Below are positions 33,641 through 44,470 of a stretch of DNA of 64,000 nucleotides, in pieces (position 1 is the first letter of the stretch; the number at the start of each line of letters is the position of its first letter). The stretch covers positions 79,641-143,640 of the forward strand of contig JNVV01000033.1 of assembly GCA_000733355.1 (NCBI GenBank), in the 5' to 3' direction. This DNA is from Falciphora oryzae (lineage: Eukaryota > Ascomycota > Sordariomycetes > Magnaporthales > Magnaporthaceae). The notes beneath the pieces are model-generated. The model was given only the letters and a program-made list of their open reading frames with translations, was not told where the DNA came from and did no database searches. Made by a program: the position numbers and the translations under genes.

Positions 33641-34140
33641 ACGGCCCCTGTTCCCGCCACCCCGATGAAAAAGATGAGGGCGAGGACGAGACGGGTGATG
33701 AGAGCGGAGATGAGGTCGACGAGGGCTTCAGACGCGTGTGCAGTTCTCCGGCAACGGCCGCCCGCTTGCCCGGGTCACCGTGGACGATGCGGGATTCCAC
33801 CGCATCATCGACGTGTGGGACGTGGGGAAGCGGCCAGGTGCAGCACAAGCGTTCCAGCCCCAGCGAAATCGCCTGCGTTGCCTTCTCGCACGACTCGGCC
33901 CTCCATCACATCGCAGTCGGAGGGGGTGCACGGTGTACATCTGGGACGCCGCCGAGGGACCGCCGCTTGAGGAGATCGACACGAACGTCGACTATGTCGA
34001 GTTTGGGGGGGGGGTTGCGTGTGGGGCGTCCCCCCCAGCGGGGAGAGCCCGCAGTGGCGGCCGTGCGCGCTGAGCATCGACACGGGACATCCCCGCCAGC
34101 AGCCACCTCGACGCGCACCTCCCAGAGGAAACTCGGTTAG
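33641..34140 (+). pseudogene. WD40-repeat remnant
   Basis: Alternating frames contain an acidic linker (DEGEDETGDESGDEVDEGF) and then WD40-like units: FSGNGRPLARVTVDD, FHRIIDVWDVG, SEIACVAFSHDSAL and TVYIWDAAEGPPL. At least two frameshifts are needed to read them in one line. It ends about 40 bp before the next gene. Confidence 0.5.
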
Positions 34141-34181
34141 GCCAGCCTTGATTCACGCGCTGGCATGTCCGCTTCATCAAG

Positions 34182-35912
34182 ATGTCGATCGATATGGACC
34201 GCCGCGCGGCGACCTGGGAGGCAAACCCACAGCTGGACTCGCTCTTCTTCTCGGCCCTGCCAGCTGAAATCCGCCGAGAGATCTACTCCTACGCCCTCGC
34301 CCCAAAGGTCTACACATATGCCGGGCGGGAGTTCTCCCACGACTTCCGCATTGCCCACACCCATGACGGCGACCCCGACGACGACATACGCGACGACCTC
34401 GAGAGCTGGCGCCGAAGCTGTCCCGGTGGCCCCGAAGCATTGCGCGAGGCGCTAAAAAGCTGGAACCACGAGTCTCGACGGAGCTGGCGGGGCCCTGAGG
34501 AGTACCATCCAGACCCCTATGATCAAGCGCACACCTATAAAAACGATTCGCATCCCCGCTGGACGTGCACATCTGAACGTCCCGGCTACACCGGGAGGCC
34601 CGTCCTCCGACCCGACATCCTGCTCGCTTGTCGACGAGCCTACACCGAGGCCCAGTCGGTCTTATTCGAGGAAAATGAGCGGTGTTTTAGGGTTCTCGAG
34701 ACGCACCCCCATCCCAACCGCGTTTCCATACCAGTGGAATGGTCCTGGGAGCGCCAGCGATGGGAGCGTAAATTTACGACCATCCATCTCCTCGCGCACA
34801 TAAGCTGCATCCGCTGGGCCATGTTTCCTGAGCAGCATTTCCTTAGCGACGTCAAGCATTTGCGCTTGACGATCCGAGATTGCGATTGGCGAGACATGGG
34901 CCCGCACTCACACTCCGCTATGATGAATGCCACCGAGGTCGCAGAAAAGATTGCAGAATGGAGTCCCCGATGGACGTGGGAGGGCGGGTTTCTTTACCAT
35001 AACTTCCGAGCGTGGTCTTCTGAGAACCAGGAAATCACCGCTGTCGAACCGTTTTCCCCCCCAAAAAAGGGCCCTCACACCCCGTTCGGCAGATATTTTA
35101 TCCATCCTTTCGATGATCTAGATGTGGAATGGCTAAAAGAGCAGACATCTGGAAACGGCGGTTTCGGGAGAGAAATTATTACCATGACGGACGGATCAAA
35201 GCCACGCCCGCGCTGGGTCCCGCCCTCAATCGACTTCATTCAGGGCGGATGGGGCCGTGAGTTTATCAACATGCATCGCATCGAAACATTCACCATGACA
35301 TTCGACGCCTGCGAAACGGACCGGCCTGCGGTTGCTATTTTCGTCGACTGGGCTATCCGGGCATGGCGCTTTCCCCTCAACCCAGCCCGTACGGGTTACC
35401 ACTATCTCTCTGCGGCCGGCAACCCGGTACGGAGGATGTCGTGGCGCGGCACACGCGCCAACGTGAGGGACCTTTGTCCAGATTGTGGGCGAAGAATCCT
35501 CATTGGATCTTTTGTCCTACATGAGGATGAGGAGGATGAGGAGGATGAGGATACTCACCTCTGCGGCATGCACTGGAAGCTTCGAGAAAGGTTTTTTATG
35601 AACCTCGGTCCCAGGATGTACACCTGGACAGTTACCTGGACCCCGAGACGACATGGCGACCCAATTGAGAACTCGCTCCCTCTGCGAAATTTTGTCGAAC
35701 CGGCCGACTATGACTTAAGTGGCCACAGCCCCCTCACACCCGCTCGCAAGCCGCACCCTCCGCCTACCGCTGTGGAAAACTGCAGCGCGATCGTCGCAGC
35801 CAACAACACCGACACCTACATGGCAATCTCTACTGGCTGCAGGGTGATCACACCTTTGCGCAACTCGACGTCCAATCAGAATTCCCTAGTTTTGCGCCGC
35901 TCTCATTCATGA
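34182..35912 (+). CDS. F-box-like / DUF7730-type conserved fungal protein
   Basis: An uninterrupted frame of 576 residues. Residues 21-40 read LFFSALPAEIRREIYSYALA, the P-x-E-I-R-x-x-I-Y block of a widespread ascomycete family annotated with DUF7730 and related to F-box motifs. Further conserved blocks are VLRPDILLACRRAYTEAQSVLF (new row of 'row-and-column' family residues) and FTMTFDACE. A Cys/His cluster CPDCGRRILIGSFVLH and THLCGMHW surrounds an acidic EDEEDEEDED stretch made by a GAGGAT repeat. The start at 34182 precedes the conserved block by 20 residues. The last 80 or so residues are low-complexity; an unrecognised 3' intron may change the end. The function of the family is unknown. 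It is intact and close to NLR/WD40 remnants. Confidence 0.75.
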   Translation: MSIDMDRRAATWEANPQLDSLFFSALPAEIRREIYSYALAPKVYTYAGREFSHDFRIAHTHDGDPDDDIRDDLESWRRSCPGGPEALREALKSWNHESRRSWRGPEEYHPDPYDQAHTYKNDSHPRWTCTSERPGYTGRPVLRPDILLACRRAYTEAQSVLFEENERCFRVLETHPHPNRVSIPVEWSWERQRWERKFTTIHLLAHISCIRWAMFPEQHFLSDVKHLRLTIRDCDWRDMGPHSHSAMMNATEVAEKIAEWSPRWTWEGGFLYHNFRAWSSENQEITAVEPFSPPKKGPHTPFGRYFIHPFDDLDVEWLKEQTSGNGGFGREIITMTDGSKPRPRWVPPSIDFIQGGWGREFINMHRIETFTMTFDACETDRPAVAIFVDWAIRAWRFPLNPARTGYHYLSAAGNPVRRMSWRGTRANVRDLCPDCGRRILIGSFVLHEDEEDEEDEDTHLCGMHWKLRERFFMNLGPRMYTWTVTWTPRRHGDPIENSLPLRNFVEPADYDLSGHSPLTPARKPHPPPTAVENCSAIVAANNTDTYMAISTGCRVITPLRNSTSNQNSLVLRRSHS

Positions 35913-36200
35913 GTCACACTTGTCAGTAATTGGATGGAAGTTGCGCCAACCTGTGCGGGCAGTCCTAGTGTTTCACATGCTGACCGGCTATTTTCGTCCG
36001 CGGATTTAGCTTTTCTGGACCAATGCACGATGCACGATGCGCCAATGACAGGGAGATAATGGGTTAAAGCAACCTCGCTCATTCGTCTACTGCGTCCCTG
36101 TTAGTAAGAGACACGTCCCACGCTTCCGAGCAGGACGCCCCTGCAAGTCCAACGGGAGAGGTGAGGGGTCCGGCAGTGCAGAACCGAGGTATTTATGGTG
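35913..36200. other. intergenic, promoter side of the thiamine gene
   Basis: No gene; the promoter of the downstream thiamine gene is expected here. Confidence 0.5.
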
Positions 36201-36210
36201 TATAAAAAGG
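36201..36210 (+). promoter_or_regulatory. TATA box of the thiamine gene
   Basis: TATAAAAAGG lies 581 bp before the start codon and about 390 bp before the TPP aptamer, implying a long leader transcribed from about 36230. Confidence 0.6.
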
Positions 36211-36390
36211 CCAAAATTTCAGCATCTCGTCCCGCGTCGTTCAGTTTGTCTTCCCCTTAATGCTCTTCGTATAAACGACCAAGACAGTCTCCAGTCCACA
36301 TCATATTTTAGCCTCCAACTGTTTACAATTCGCAGGCATCTCGCAAAAGCATTACCGTTCCCGGTACGGAATATAAGCTCGAAAGGAAGC

Positions 36391-36513
36391 ATGCCGCCGC
36401 TCGCAATGGATTTTACTACAGATCAAGGTAACGTACCAATAAAGAAGACATACGGGTGTTCGGCTGTTCTACCATGTCTCGTCTGCTTTAAGTGCTCCTG
36501 TCTCTCTATATGA
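36391..36513 (+). other. upstream ORF in the thiamine-gene leader
   Basis: The ATG at 36391 opens a 40-codon frame that ends at TGA 36511-36513 in the unspliced leader. If the distal splice site at 36428 is joined to 36758, the same frame would end at TGA 36790-36792, overlapping the main ATG (36782) out of frame. Either form should reduce translation of the main ORF if the ATG is inside the transcript. Confidence 0.45.
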
Positions 36514-36757
36514 TCCGCCCGTGTCGGTATCTCCCCATTCGGGTCTATCGACTGAGATGGTCAGAGAGAACACAGTGAGCAAATTGGCAGAGAAGCATCG
36601 TGGGGCAGTCGATCTGAGAAATACCGGTGAACTTGATCTGGGTAATACCAGCGAAAGGACATGCTTCTTTGAATTCCCCTACCTCTTTCCCACTCCCTTC
36701 TTCCTTGCTCTGGTGCATGCGGGAGGACAGCAGCGTTACTAACCTCTCCCCATGCAG
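36428..36757 (+). other. regulated 5'-UTR intron with alternative 5' splice sites
   Basis: The 3' end is clear: TTACTAAC branch point (36736-36743) and CATGCAG acceptor ending at 36757, 24 nt before the ATG. Donor candidates are AAG/GTAACG at 36428 (distal) and CG/GTATCT at 36527 (proximal). The TPP aptamer lies inside the intron. The arrangement follows the known NMT1 leader of Neurospora crassa, where TPP binding changes donor choice. Confidence 0.6.
36591..36668 (+). promoter_or_regulatory. TPP (thiamine pyrophosphate) riboswitch aptamer
   Basis: The THI-box core words are in order and spacing: GGGGC (36602-36606), CTGAGAAATACC (36614-36625), ACTTGATCTGGGTAATACCA (36631-36650) and GCGAAAGG. 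The closing stem P1 pairs AGAAGCAT (36591-36598) with ATGCTTCT (36661-36668), a perfect 8-bp match. P3 is short, as in other fungal aptamers. In fungi this aptamer controls splicing of thiamine genes: TPP binding favours forms with upstream ORFs and lowers expression. The word CGGTAT next to the proximal donor (36525-36530) is complementary to ATACCG in the aptamer (36621-36626), which fits the Neurospora switching model. Confidence 0.93.
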
Positions 36758-36781
36758 CATCGCGCTTGATCTCCCGTCACC

Positions 36782-38035
36782 ATGTCGACTGACAAGATCA
36801 CCTTCCTTACTAACTGGTAAGACAAAGGCAGCCTAGCGTTGTGTCTATGCGCATTGTGGGGTCACGCTCCTCGTGGTAGGCAAAGGGGCTGATAGAGGGT
36901 CTTCCATCCCGCACAGGCACGCCACGCCGTACCACGCCCCGGTCTACCTCGCACAGGCCAAGGGCTACTTCAAGGATGAGGGCATCAAGGTTGCGCTCCT
37001 GGAGCCCAACGATCCCAGCGTAACCACCCCACACCCCCCTTCTTTCCGGGGACCCCGAAGTAGTTCTTTGGCGCAACACGTGCGAACCGTCGGGATTAAG
37101 GACTGATATTCAGACACCAAAAAAAGGACGTGACCGAAATCATCGGCAGCGGCAAGGCCGATCTCGGCTTCAAGGCCATGATCCACACGCTGGCGGCCAA
37201 GGCGCGCGGCTTCCCCGTCGTATCCGTCGGCACCCTGCTCGACGAGCCCTTCACGGGCGTCATCTACCTTAGGGGAGACTCGGGCATCACACCGGACTTC
37301 CGCAGCCTCCGAGGCAAGCGCATTGGCTACGTGGGCGAGTTCGGCAAGGTCCAGATCGACGAGCTTACGGGCCACTACGGTATGGCGCCTGGCGACTACA
37401 CGGCCGTCCGGTGCGGCATGAATGTCTCCAAGGCTATTATTGAGGGGACAATCGACGCGGGCGTCGGGCTCGAGAACGTCCAAATGGTCGAGCTCGAGGA
37501 GTGGCTTACGAGTCGAGGCCGGCCGCGCGACGACGTGCAGATGCTGCGCATCGACAAGCTCGCAGAGCTGGGGTGCTGCTGCTTTTGCAGTATTCTGTAC
37601 ATCGGCAACGAGGGCTTTGTGACCAAAAGCCCAGACAAGGTGCGGGCCTTCATGCGGGCCGCCAAGCGCGCCACCGACTTTGTGCTGGCGGAACCCGAGG
37701 CGGCCTGGCGCGAGTACGTCGCCTTCAAGCCGGCCATGGGCACGGACCTGAACCGCAAAATGTTCGAGCGCAGCTTCGCCTACTTCTCGGCGGACCTGCA
37801 GAACGTCCGACGGGACTGGGAGAAGGTGACGAGGTACGGCAAGCGGCTCGGCGTCCTGGAGGACTCGTTCGAGCCCAACTACACCAACAAGTTTCTGGGC
37901 TGGGAGGTCGAAGCGGGCGAGTCGGTGGACCCGGTGGGCGACCAGAAGCGCATGGCGGAGCTGCAGGAGCGCGTGGCCAGTGATGGGGGGTTCCACCGGC
38001 TCGCTGTCGACCAGGCCGTCGTCAGGGCTGCCTGA
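36782..38035 (+). CDS. nmt1: 4-amino-5-hydroxymethyl-2-methylpyrimidine phosphate synthase (THI5/NMT1 family)
   Basis: Three exons, 36782-36816, 36917-37019 and 37127-38035, give 348 residues, the usual family size. The introns have GTAAG...GCACAG and GTAACC...AAAAAG ends and the joins fall exactly in conserved words ([11 protein letters not shown] and [13 protein letters not shown]). The enzyme makes the pyrimidine half of thiamine (HMP-P) from PLP and one of its own His residues in a suicidal, iron-dependent reaction. Lys62 and His66 are at the positions known as PLP-binding Lys and donor His in yeast Thi5, and the iron-site motif CCCFC is at residues 196-200. The start ATG follows a leader with a TPP riboswitch and upstream ORF, so expression is expected to fall when thiamine is present. 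All key residues are present and there are no defects. Confidence 0.95.
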
Positions 38036-39296
38036 TTGGGCTGGGAGCGGGGTCAGGGGTAGTCAATCCAGCTGAACCTTACCCGACTGAAGTCGCCAAC
38101 CCCATTCAAGTCACCCCAAAAGGGTCATTTTTCGGCTTTACACTGTCGGCGTCTGTAGTAGCTTTGGTCCCGCCATCCCGCCAGCTTCAGCTCCAGAATG
38201 TAACTTTCCGTAGCTGGAGCAGCCACTATGCTTTTTGCCTAGAGATTTATGCTTAGGCAGTCCATGGAGCTACTCAAAACTTTAAGTGCCCCTCCGTTTT
38301 CACGAGCAAGACAGAACAGATTCAGCAAGTGAAATGTGACAATTAAACACGCGGCGCGACGGGATTCGGCGGGGTTGTGTTGCCCTCACGTACCACAACA
38401 CCGCCCGATCTACACAGTGGGGAGCGTCCGTTAATATACCTCGTGATTTTCCTGTTGTTCGATCACCTCCTTAATCGCTGCGATCGGTCGCGATCACTTC
38501 AATCGGTATTCCCTGTATCTTGTCTAGGATTACGTGACCAGTTCCTTTCTTCTTGTCCGGGAATATCCGGGGGTGCGGGGTCAATCCCCTTCCCCGCCCA
38601 ATTGTCTGTTCCGTAGAGGAGCGTGAGGCGGAAAACATGGACGAAAGATCGGTTGGACAATTAAGATCGTTGGGGCAGGGTTGATTTCAACGCCGATTCC
38701 AAGCCAAATCCTGCAGTGGTACGCAGGAAATGTGCGACAAGGGTAGACGGATTGTAGCCAGCCAGCTTTGGGAAAGTTCTTTGCGCTGCAAGGTGATCTA
38801 TCCATCCAGTGACTCGCCAGACACGTGACTCGATGAAGCAGCGATGGATGCGCAGATGTAAATCACTCATTCTCTACCACTCGATCTCGAGGACTCCAGC
38901 TGAACGGTATCGTGACCGGTATTTCCTCAGGTTCCGGGTGCAAATAACAGGAGGCTGGGTGGTTATAATGCAGATATTTATGCCGCTGACCATGCCAGGA
39001 CAAAGGGCATACGCCATTACTTGGACCGCGCCAGGCCTCACTTCCCATACACCAACAAACCCTGGTGCAGGAGCCGGTCGGGCGCCATTACCTTACCTAC
39101 AGCTTCCACCAATGGAGTTCCCCGGCCGCACCCGACTCTCAAACTCCTGGCTCAGAGAAACACAGACACGTCACCAGACTTGAACACAGATCGTCCCGTT
39201 CCCCGACTCAAAAAAAAAAGAGGTCAACAGCTGAATAAAAAAGAAAAAAAAAAGCCTCGCAGACTGACTATATCAGGTCCTCTAGCTGCCCAACAT
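38036..39296. other. intergenic, no gene recognised
   Basis: About 1.3 kb without a supportable gene; ends in an A-rich stretch (39210-39255) at the 3' side of the next minus-strand gene. Confidence 0.5.
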
Positions 39297-39297
39297 C

Positions 39298-40535
39298 TCA
39301 CTCCAACACCGGGCACTCGCCGTTCTCCACACCAACCAGGTCGGGCCTCCTCCCCGGCTTCCCCTCCCGGGCGGCCTCCGCATCCAACGCACGCTGCAGG
39401 GTGTGTAAGGAGTCCCGGAACCAGTACCCCATGGCGCCGAGGTACCGCAGCGCCTCGTCGTGGGTCCTTGCCCAGCGGCGGGGCTGCACGATCCGCTCGA
39501 CCCCCAGCCCGGAGTTGACGCCTTCGGCCCGCCTCATCCCCATGAAGTACTTGTCCTTGAGTGGGTGCAGCATGGCCGCTACGGAGACAGGCGGGTCGGC
39601 TTTGGCCAGTGACGCAAGCGCGGGCTGGCTTGGGCGGAACCCGTGCGGGAAATCCGGGATGGCTTTGTGACGCGCTTGTTCCTCCCCGACTGATCACGCG
39701 ACCAGCGCGCCTGTGGAGAGGAAGCTGTGCCCGACCAGGCGCAGCACCGAGATCCACGGAGGCAGGACGTCCGGCGCGGGCCGCAGGCGCTTGTCCCAGC
39801 CGTCCTCTAGCGCGGTCGGCGAGTCGAAGGCTGGGGTCGTCGCGACGGTGTGGAAATGGCCCCGCACGATGCCGACCGCGGCCTCGACGGCGATGACGGG
39901 GATGGACGGATCAAAGGTGCGCATCGTCGGCTCGTGAGCGTGGCCGTTGGGGGTGCAGGCTGATGGCGATGGCGCCGATGCGAGGCGGCGGCGGCGTCCC
40001 TTAAGCCGTGGCGGTAGTGCTCTCGTCGCCCGACGTTTGCAGCCCGAGCGCGGCGGTCGCGATACCGTCGATCTCCTTGACGATGGCCTCGACGGCCGCG
40101 CCGTCGGAAGCGGTCGGGGGGTTCGCATGGCCGATGGGCACGAACCAGGTGCTGAGGACGGTGAAGGAGCCGACCAGCCAGGGGTCCGTCACGATGTGGA
40201 AGTAGGGCCTGCCGCCGCCGACGGCGGCGCGTTCGGCGGGTGCGACGGGTGTGAGAGCCGATAGGTAGGTCGTCAAAAGTGATGGTTAGGTGGGTTGTAT
40301 TGAGAAGAATTGCAAGCCCCAGGGCCGGAGGCCCTGGGTGCAAGATATCTGTGGGTGCCTGGAGGCCAGGTCACGTGACCGGCCCAGGCCCTCTGTCAGC
40401 CATGACAACGGGGATGGAGTAGAGCCACATGTTCTCGCCGTTTAGGGACGTGATGATTGGCCGCAGGGTTGTGTTCGTGCCGGCGAGGTGGGCCTTGAGG
40501 GCGGCGATTCTTTTGTCCCTAACCGAGGGCGCCAT
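39298..40535 (-). pseudogene. metallo-beta-lactamase-fold (UlaG-like) protein, decayed
   Basis: Starting at ATG 40535 the first exon-like piece reads MAPSVRDKRIAALKAHLAGT, then PIITSLNGENMWLYSIP. Continuing at 40276 are RPYFHIVTDPWLVGSFTVLS and an AIAISLH word, and in another frame NGHAHEPTMRTFDPSIPVIA, where the family has its His/Asp metal motif. Next come PDVLPPWISVLRLVGHSFLS and, in the same frame after a TGA (39694-39696), MLHPLKDKYFMGM to the stop at 39298. Thus there are a TAA near 40001, one frameshift in a C-run near 39957, and a TGA. Part of the 40277-40400 gap may be an intron (CCTAACC branch-like word at about 40288). Metal ligands appear degraded (no HxHxDH). The family assignment is by eye. 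Confidence 0.45.
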
Positions 40536-40683
40536 GATGACGTCGGACTCTTCGCCTCTCTATTTTTACTTCGACCTCAACTAGAAAGGACGTGCTAATG
40601 TGCCACCTCCATCACATACCCCACAGAACCCTCTTGTACATCGCGTCTGACCGGCTTGGCTGCGCATCCAAAGGGTTGATGGG

Positions 40684-40710
40684 TATATATATATATATAT
40701 ATATATATAT
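40684..40710 (+). repeat. (TA)n microsatellite
   Basis: About 13 TA units. Confidence 0.97.
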
Positions 40711-41570
40711 GAGGTAGGTTTCTTCGTTCGTCGTTCTGACCCCGTCTGTCAAATGTGCAATGATCTGATTGCGACGCATGCTTGGCCTTCCCGGCCGTGG
40801 TAGCATCTCCACAGCGGCTTGGGAGGGGTAATCCTTGCATATCGGCTAGTTCAGCACGCCACGCGTGGAAAGGGCAGCAAAATGGGCCGGGGATGGCCCA
40901 CTCCGGCCCGGGTGCCGCTACTGGCAGCGCGGGGGGTTTGGGACATATTGGGCGTTCAACAGTTGAACACCGAGGGCTGAACTGCTGCAGGGCGCTTCGT
41001 CCTGTTTCCTCGCATTAAGCCGTCTGTCGATTCTCGCTCGCACCAAAGTGCAAATAATTCAGACGAAACTTTAAATAGGGCGTAATTGTCACAACGTGCT
41101 GGCAGTTGCACTTTACGGCTAGTATAAATTTGGCCTCGCGAGGTGACGGGTTACCGCAGAGAGATCTTGATGACATCAGATATGGGGTGGGCCCAAAACT
41201 TGCCAAGGCTAGCCCTAAAAGCGGAGTACTTGGCTTTGCCGCTAATGCAACAGTCGTCCGTTGTGCCAGCCCCGCATGGCTCTAGGCAGCCGGCGCCATC
41301 ACCTTCGCGGCCAGTAGCTCCCCACAACGCCAGTGGTCTCCGAGGGACTTCGCAAAAAAGCACGGAGCCAAGCCACAGAGAAAGAGGATAGCGTCGGGGC
41401 AGTAGAGTTCGGCACCCCTCCGCCGGAGCCCGCGGGTTGATTGCCCAGCAGGGTCGCCAATTGACACGCCAGGACCATCGGGCTGTCGGCTGCAAACAAC
41501 ATGCCATCCAAGCGCTAGAACTGCGTCAAGTATTTGTGGCAAGTTTAGCGGTTGCTTCTGGCAATCCAAG

Positions 41571-41608
<38 letters not shown>

Positions 41609-42524
41609 TTCGATAATGGAACGCAACGAAGCCGGTTCCCTCGAGTCATCACTTTACCGAATGCGGCCCTGCCGATTTTGTTCCCGTGAAACTGGATCCG
41701 TACCTGCCGTAATAATAAAGCAAGATACAGCCCGCTTCACGGCGCGATTTTATGCTCATGTATTAGGCCGCGTTCTTGGGGGCCAGCTCAACTTCGAGTG
41801 CGGGGCGCTCGTCGTGGACCTGCAATGGGTTCGGGCGGTCGATATTGACTCCGACGCCAGAGGTCGCCGGCCGAGTGAAGCCGATACAGCCGGAGCCGCG
41901 CCGCAGCGAACTACAATGACGTTTCCAAGCTACTCTCCTCTAGCCGGATTCTCCTAAATGCAGAAGCACATGAAGCGCGACGACAGATGCTCCACGACGT
42001 CTCGGAACTTATCTGTCCAAAGGGACGCCCCCGCCGACCGAAACCGTCGCGTCTTCCGTCTCTGTAAGCATAGTGACATTTGCCCGTTTGCCTTTACGCA
42101 AATCGACCATGTCGGGCCTGGTACGTCTTCACCTCCGGCAAGGATACAGCCTCGGACAATATAGCGAGGTACAGCGAAAGCGCAGCAGGATTCACTAAGA
42201 AACACTGTGACGCCACCGTGCCACCGCGTCGCCCTGTCGTGGGCTGGAGAAACGTTCTTAAAGCTGCATGACCGCTCGCTGCTGGCAGGTGTGAGGCATG
42301 CCCAACAAGGCTCGCTCCACTACGTATAAATGACCGAGCCATCCCACCATCCCACCATCCCACGTTGTCCCCCTCGTCCGTTGTCACCAAAGCCATATAA
42401 TATACTCAAAACCAAACGCCTTATCTGGCTGCCGGAACAGTCTCGACGTAACCGACGATCTCCCAATTACCCTTTTTTAATACTTTATCTCGTCGTCCAG
42501 AAAAGACAAAAGGTTCCCTTCACA
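40711..42524. other. intergenic, no gene recognised
   Basis: Open frames are short and overlap. Contains a second (AT)n run at 41573-41605. The last 200 bp are the probable promoter and leader of transaldolase (TATAATATA at about 42396). Confidence 0.45.
41573..41605 (+). repeat. (AT)n microsatellite
   Basis: About 16 AT units. Confidence 0.97.
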
Positions 42525-43059
42525 ATGTCCAACTCTCTGGAGCAACTAAAGGCCACCGGCACCGTCGTCGTCAGCGACTCGGGCGACTTCACCTCGATCG
42601 GCAAATATAAGCCGCAGGACGCCACCACCAACCCGTCGCTCATCCTCGCGGCGTCCAAGAAGGCCGAGTACGCAAAGCTCATCGACGTCGCCATCGACTA
42701 CGCCAAGCGGCACGGCGGCTCCGTTGAGGAGCAGGTCGACGCCGCCCTCGACCGCCTCCTCGTCGAGTTCGGCAAGGAGATTCTCAAGATCATTTCCGGC
42801 AAGGTTTCGACCGAGGTTGACGCCCGCTTCTCCTTCGATACTAAAGCATCGGTTGACAAGGCCTTGCATATTATCGAGGTAGGCAAAAAAAAAAAACGAG
42901 TTTTTAGACGAGTTTCTTCCTACCGCGCCGTTGCCTACTGCCTCCTTTGTCATATTTTCTCCTTCCTAATTCCTCCGTCTTCTCCTGCCTCCCCAATCTC
43001 TTCCTACCTCCTCCGTCTTTCCATCCTCGCTGTTTTTCCCTGTTACACACACACACACA

Positions 43060-43104
<45 letters not shown>

Positions 43105-43806
43105 TACTTCCTTCCTCTCTTCCCCGCTGCCTCCTTTCTTATCTCACCTCGGACAGCTTACTAATGTTGATCACCTCTATTGTAGCTCTACAACCAGCTG
43201 GGCATCTGCAAGGACCGCGTCCTGATCAAAATCGCGTCCACATGGGAGGGCATCAAGGCGGCCGAGATCCTGCAGCGTGACCACGGCATCAACGCGAACC
43301 TAACTCTCATGTTCTCGCTCGTCCAGGCCATCGCGGCCGCCGAGGCCGGCGCCTTCCTCATCAGCCCCTTTGTCGGCCGCATCCTCGACTGGTACAAGGC
43401 CGCGCACAAGAAGGAGTACGCCAGGGAAGAAGACCCCGGTGTTGCCTCGGTCAAGGCCATCTTCAACTACTACAAGAAGTACGGCTACAAGACCATCGTC
43501 ATGGGCGCCTCCTTCCGCAACACGGGCGAGATCACGGAGCTGGCCGGCTGCGACTACCTCACCATCTCACCCGACCTGCTCGAGGAGCTCCTCAACTCGA
43601 CCGAGCCCGTGCCCAAGAAGCTCGACGCCGCCGCCGCACAGTCGCTTGACATCGAGAGGAAGTCGTATATCTCGGACGAGTCGCTGTTCCGCTGCGACTT
43701 CAACGAGGAGCAGATGGCCGTCGAGAAGCTCCGCGAGGGCATTAGCAAGTTCGCCGCCGACGCCGTCGCCCTCAAGGACATTCTGAGGAAGAAGCTCACT
43801 GCGTAG
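42525..43806 (+). CDS. tal1: transaldolase
   Basis: Exons 42525-42878 and 43186-43806 encode 324 residues, the normal length. The intron (42879-43185, 307 nt) begins GTAGGC, has CTTACTAATG as branch and ends TTGTAG. Transaldolase moves a dihydroxyacetone unit between sedoheptulose-7-phosphate and glyceraldehyde-3-phosphate in the cytosolic pentose phosphate pathway. Visible signatures are DSGDF (Asp18), DATTNPSLI (residues 32-40), the Schiff-base Lys133 in [25 protein letters not shown], and [13 protein letters not shown] 42525 is preceded by CACA, and the upstream frame extension to 42330 is a leader artefact. Intact, and probably the most strongly expressed gene of the window. Confidence 0.97.
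43045..43100 (+). repeat. (AC)n(TC)n microsatellite inside the transaldolase intron
   Basis: About nine AC units followed by about nineteen CT units. Lies 85 nt before the acceptor, where it lengthens the pyrimidine-rich part of the intron. Confidence 0.97.
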
Positions 43807-44004
43807 ACCGGAGGTGACGGCTAGGGCTGGCTCGTGGGCACCATTGGAGGGACGGGAGGGCTCGGGGTGGGCTTCAATAGGGTGACGGGGACAACGTCGC
43901 GTTCCGACTGCCTGCTGTCGAGGTTAGGACGACCGTTTTGCCTGCAAGCGTCGCGGCGTGTGGGAGGGGCATTCGTGGCTCCCGTCGGACGGTTGGACGT
44001 ACAT

Positions 44005-44470
44005 GATGAAGCTTTGGATGCCAGCCTGTGCAGCGGCAGGTCGAGGAAGCCTGAGCAGTGGGGGTCGCTGGCGGGAAAAGGAGTCGATGGACGTCTTGAA
44101 GCTTTGGATACCAGCTTGTGCTGCGGCCAGGTCGAGGGCTACCGCTGCTGTAGACGGCTGCGTTGGCCCAGTCTGGCGTCTATTCTGCGCGGCAAGCGGT
44201 GGGGAGTCGCTGGCAGGAAAAGAAGTCGATGGACGTACTTGAAGCTTTGGATACCAGCCTGTCAGGTCCTGGGAGCCTAAGCAGTGGAGAGTCCCTGGCA
44301 GGAAAAGGAGCCAATGGACATACCTGACAAAGCTTTGGATACAGCCTGTCAGCGACCAGCCTAAGAGCTTGAGCAGCGGGAGTGGCTGGCAGGGAAAGGT
44401 GTCGATGGACGTACTTGGAGCTTTGGATACCAGCGTGCAGCGGCCATGTCGAGAGAGCCCAAACAGATGG
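44005..44470 (+). repeat. minisatellite cluster A (AAGCTTTGGATACCAGC family)
   Basis: GCTTTGGAT recurs at about 44012, 44100, 44240, 44333 and 44421, each followed by a CAGC(C/G)TGT block and the words AGTCGCTGGCAGGAAAAG and TCGATGGACGTACTTG. Units are about 88-140 bp and diverged. Begins 200 bp after the transaldolase stop. Confidence 0.9.

Noticed and set aside
34177..34572. Minus-strand frame opposite the DUF7730-type gene
   Set aside because: Antisense shadow without domain.
36965..37996. 343-codon minus-strand frame
   Set aside because: Antisense shadow of the thiamine gene caused by its strong third-position GC bias.
42330..43280. 316-codon frame around the transaldolase start
   Set aside because: Runs from the leader through exon 1 into the intron and its microsatellite; the spliced model fits the family exactly.
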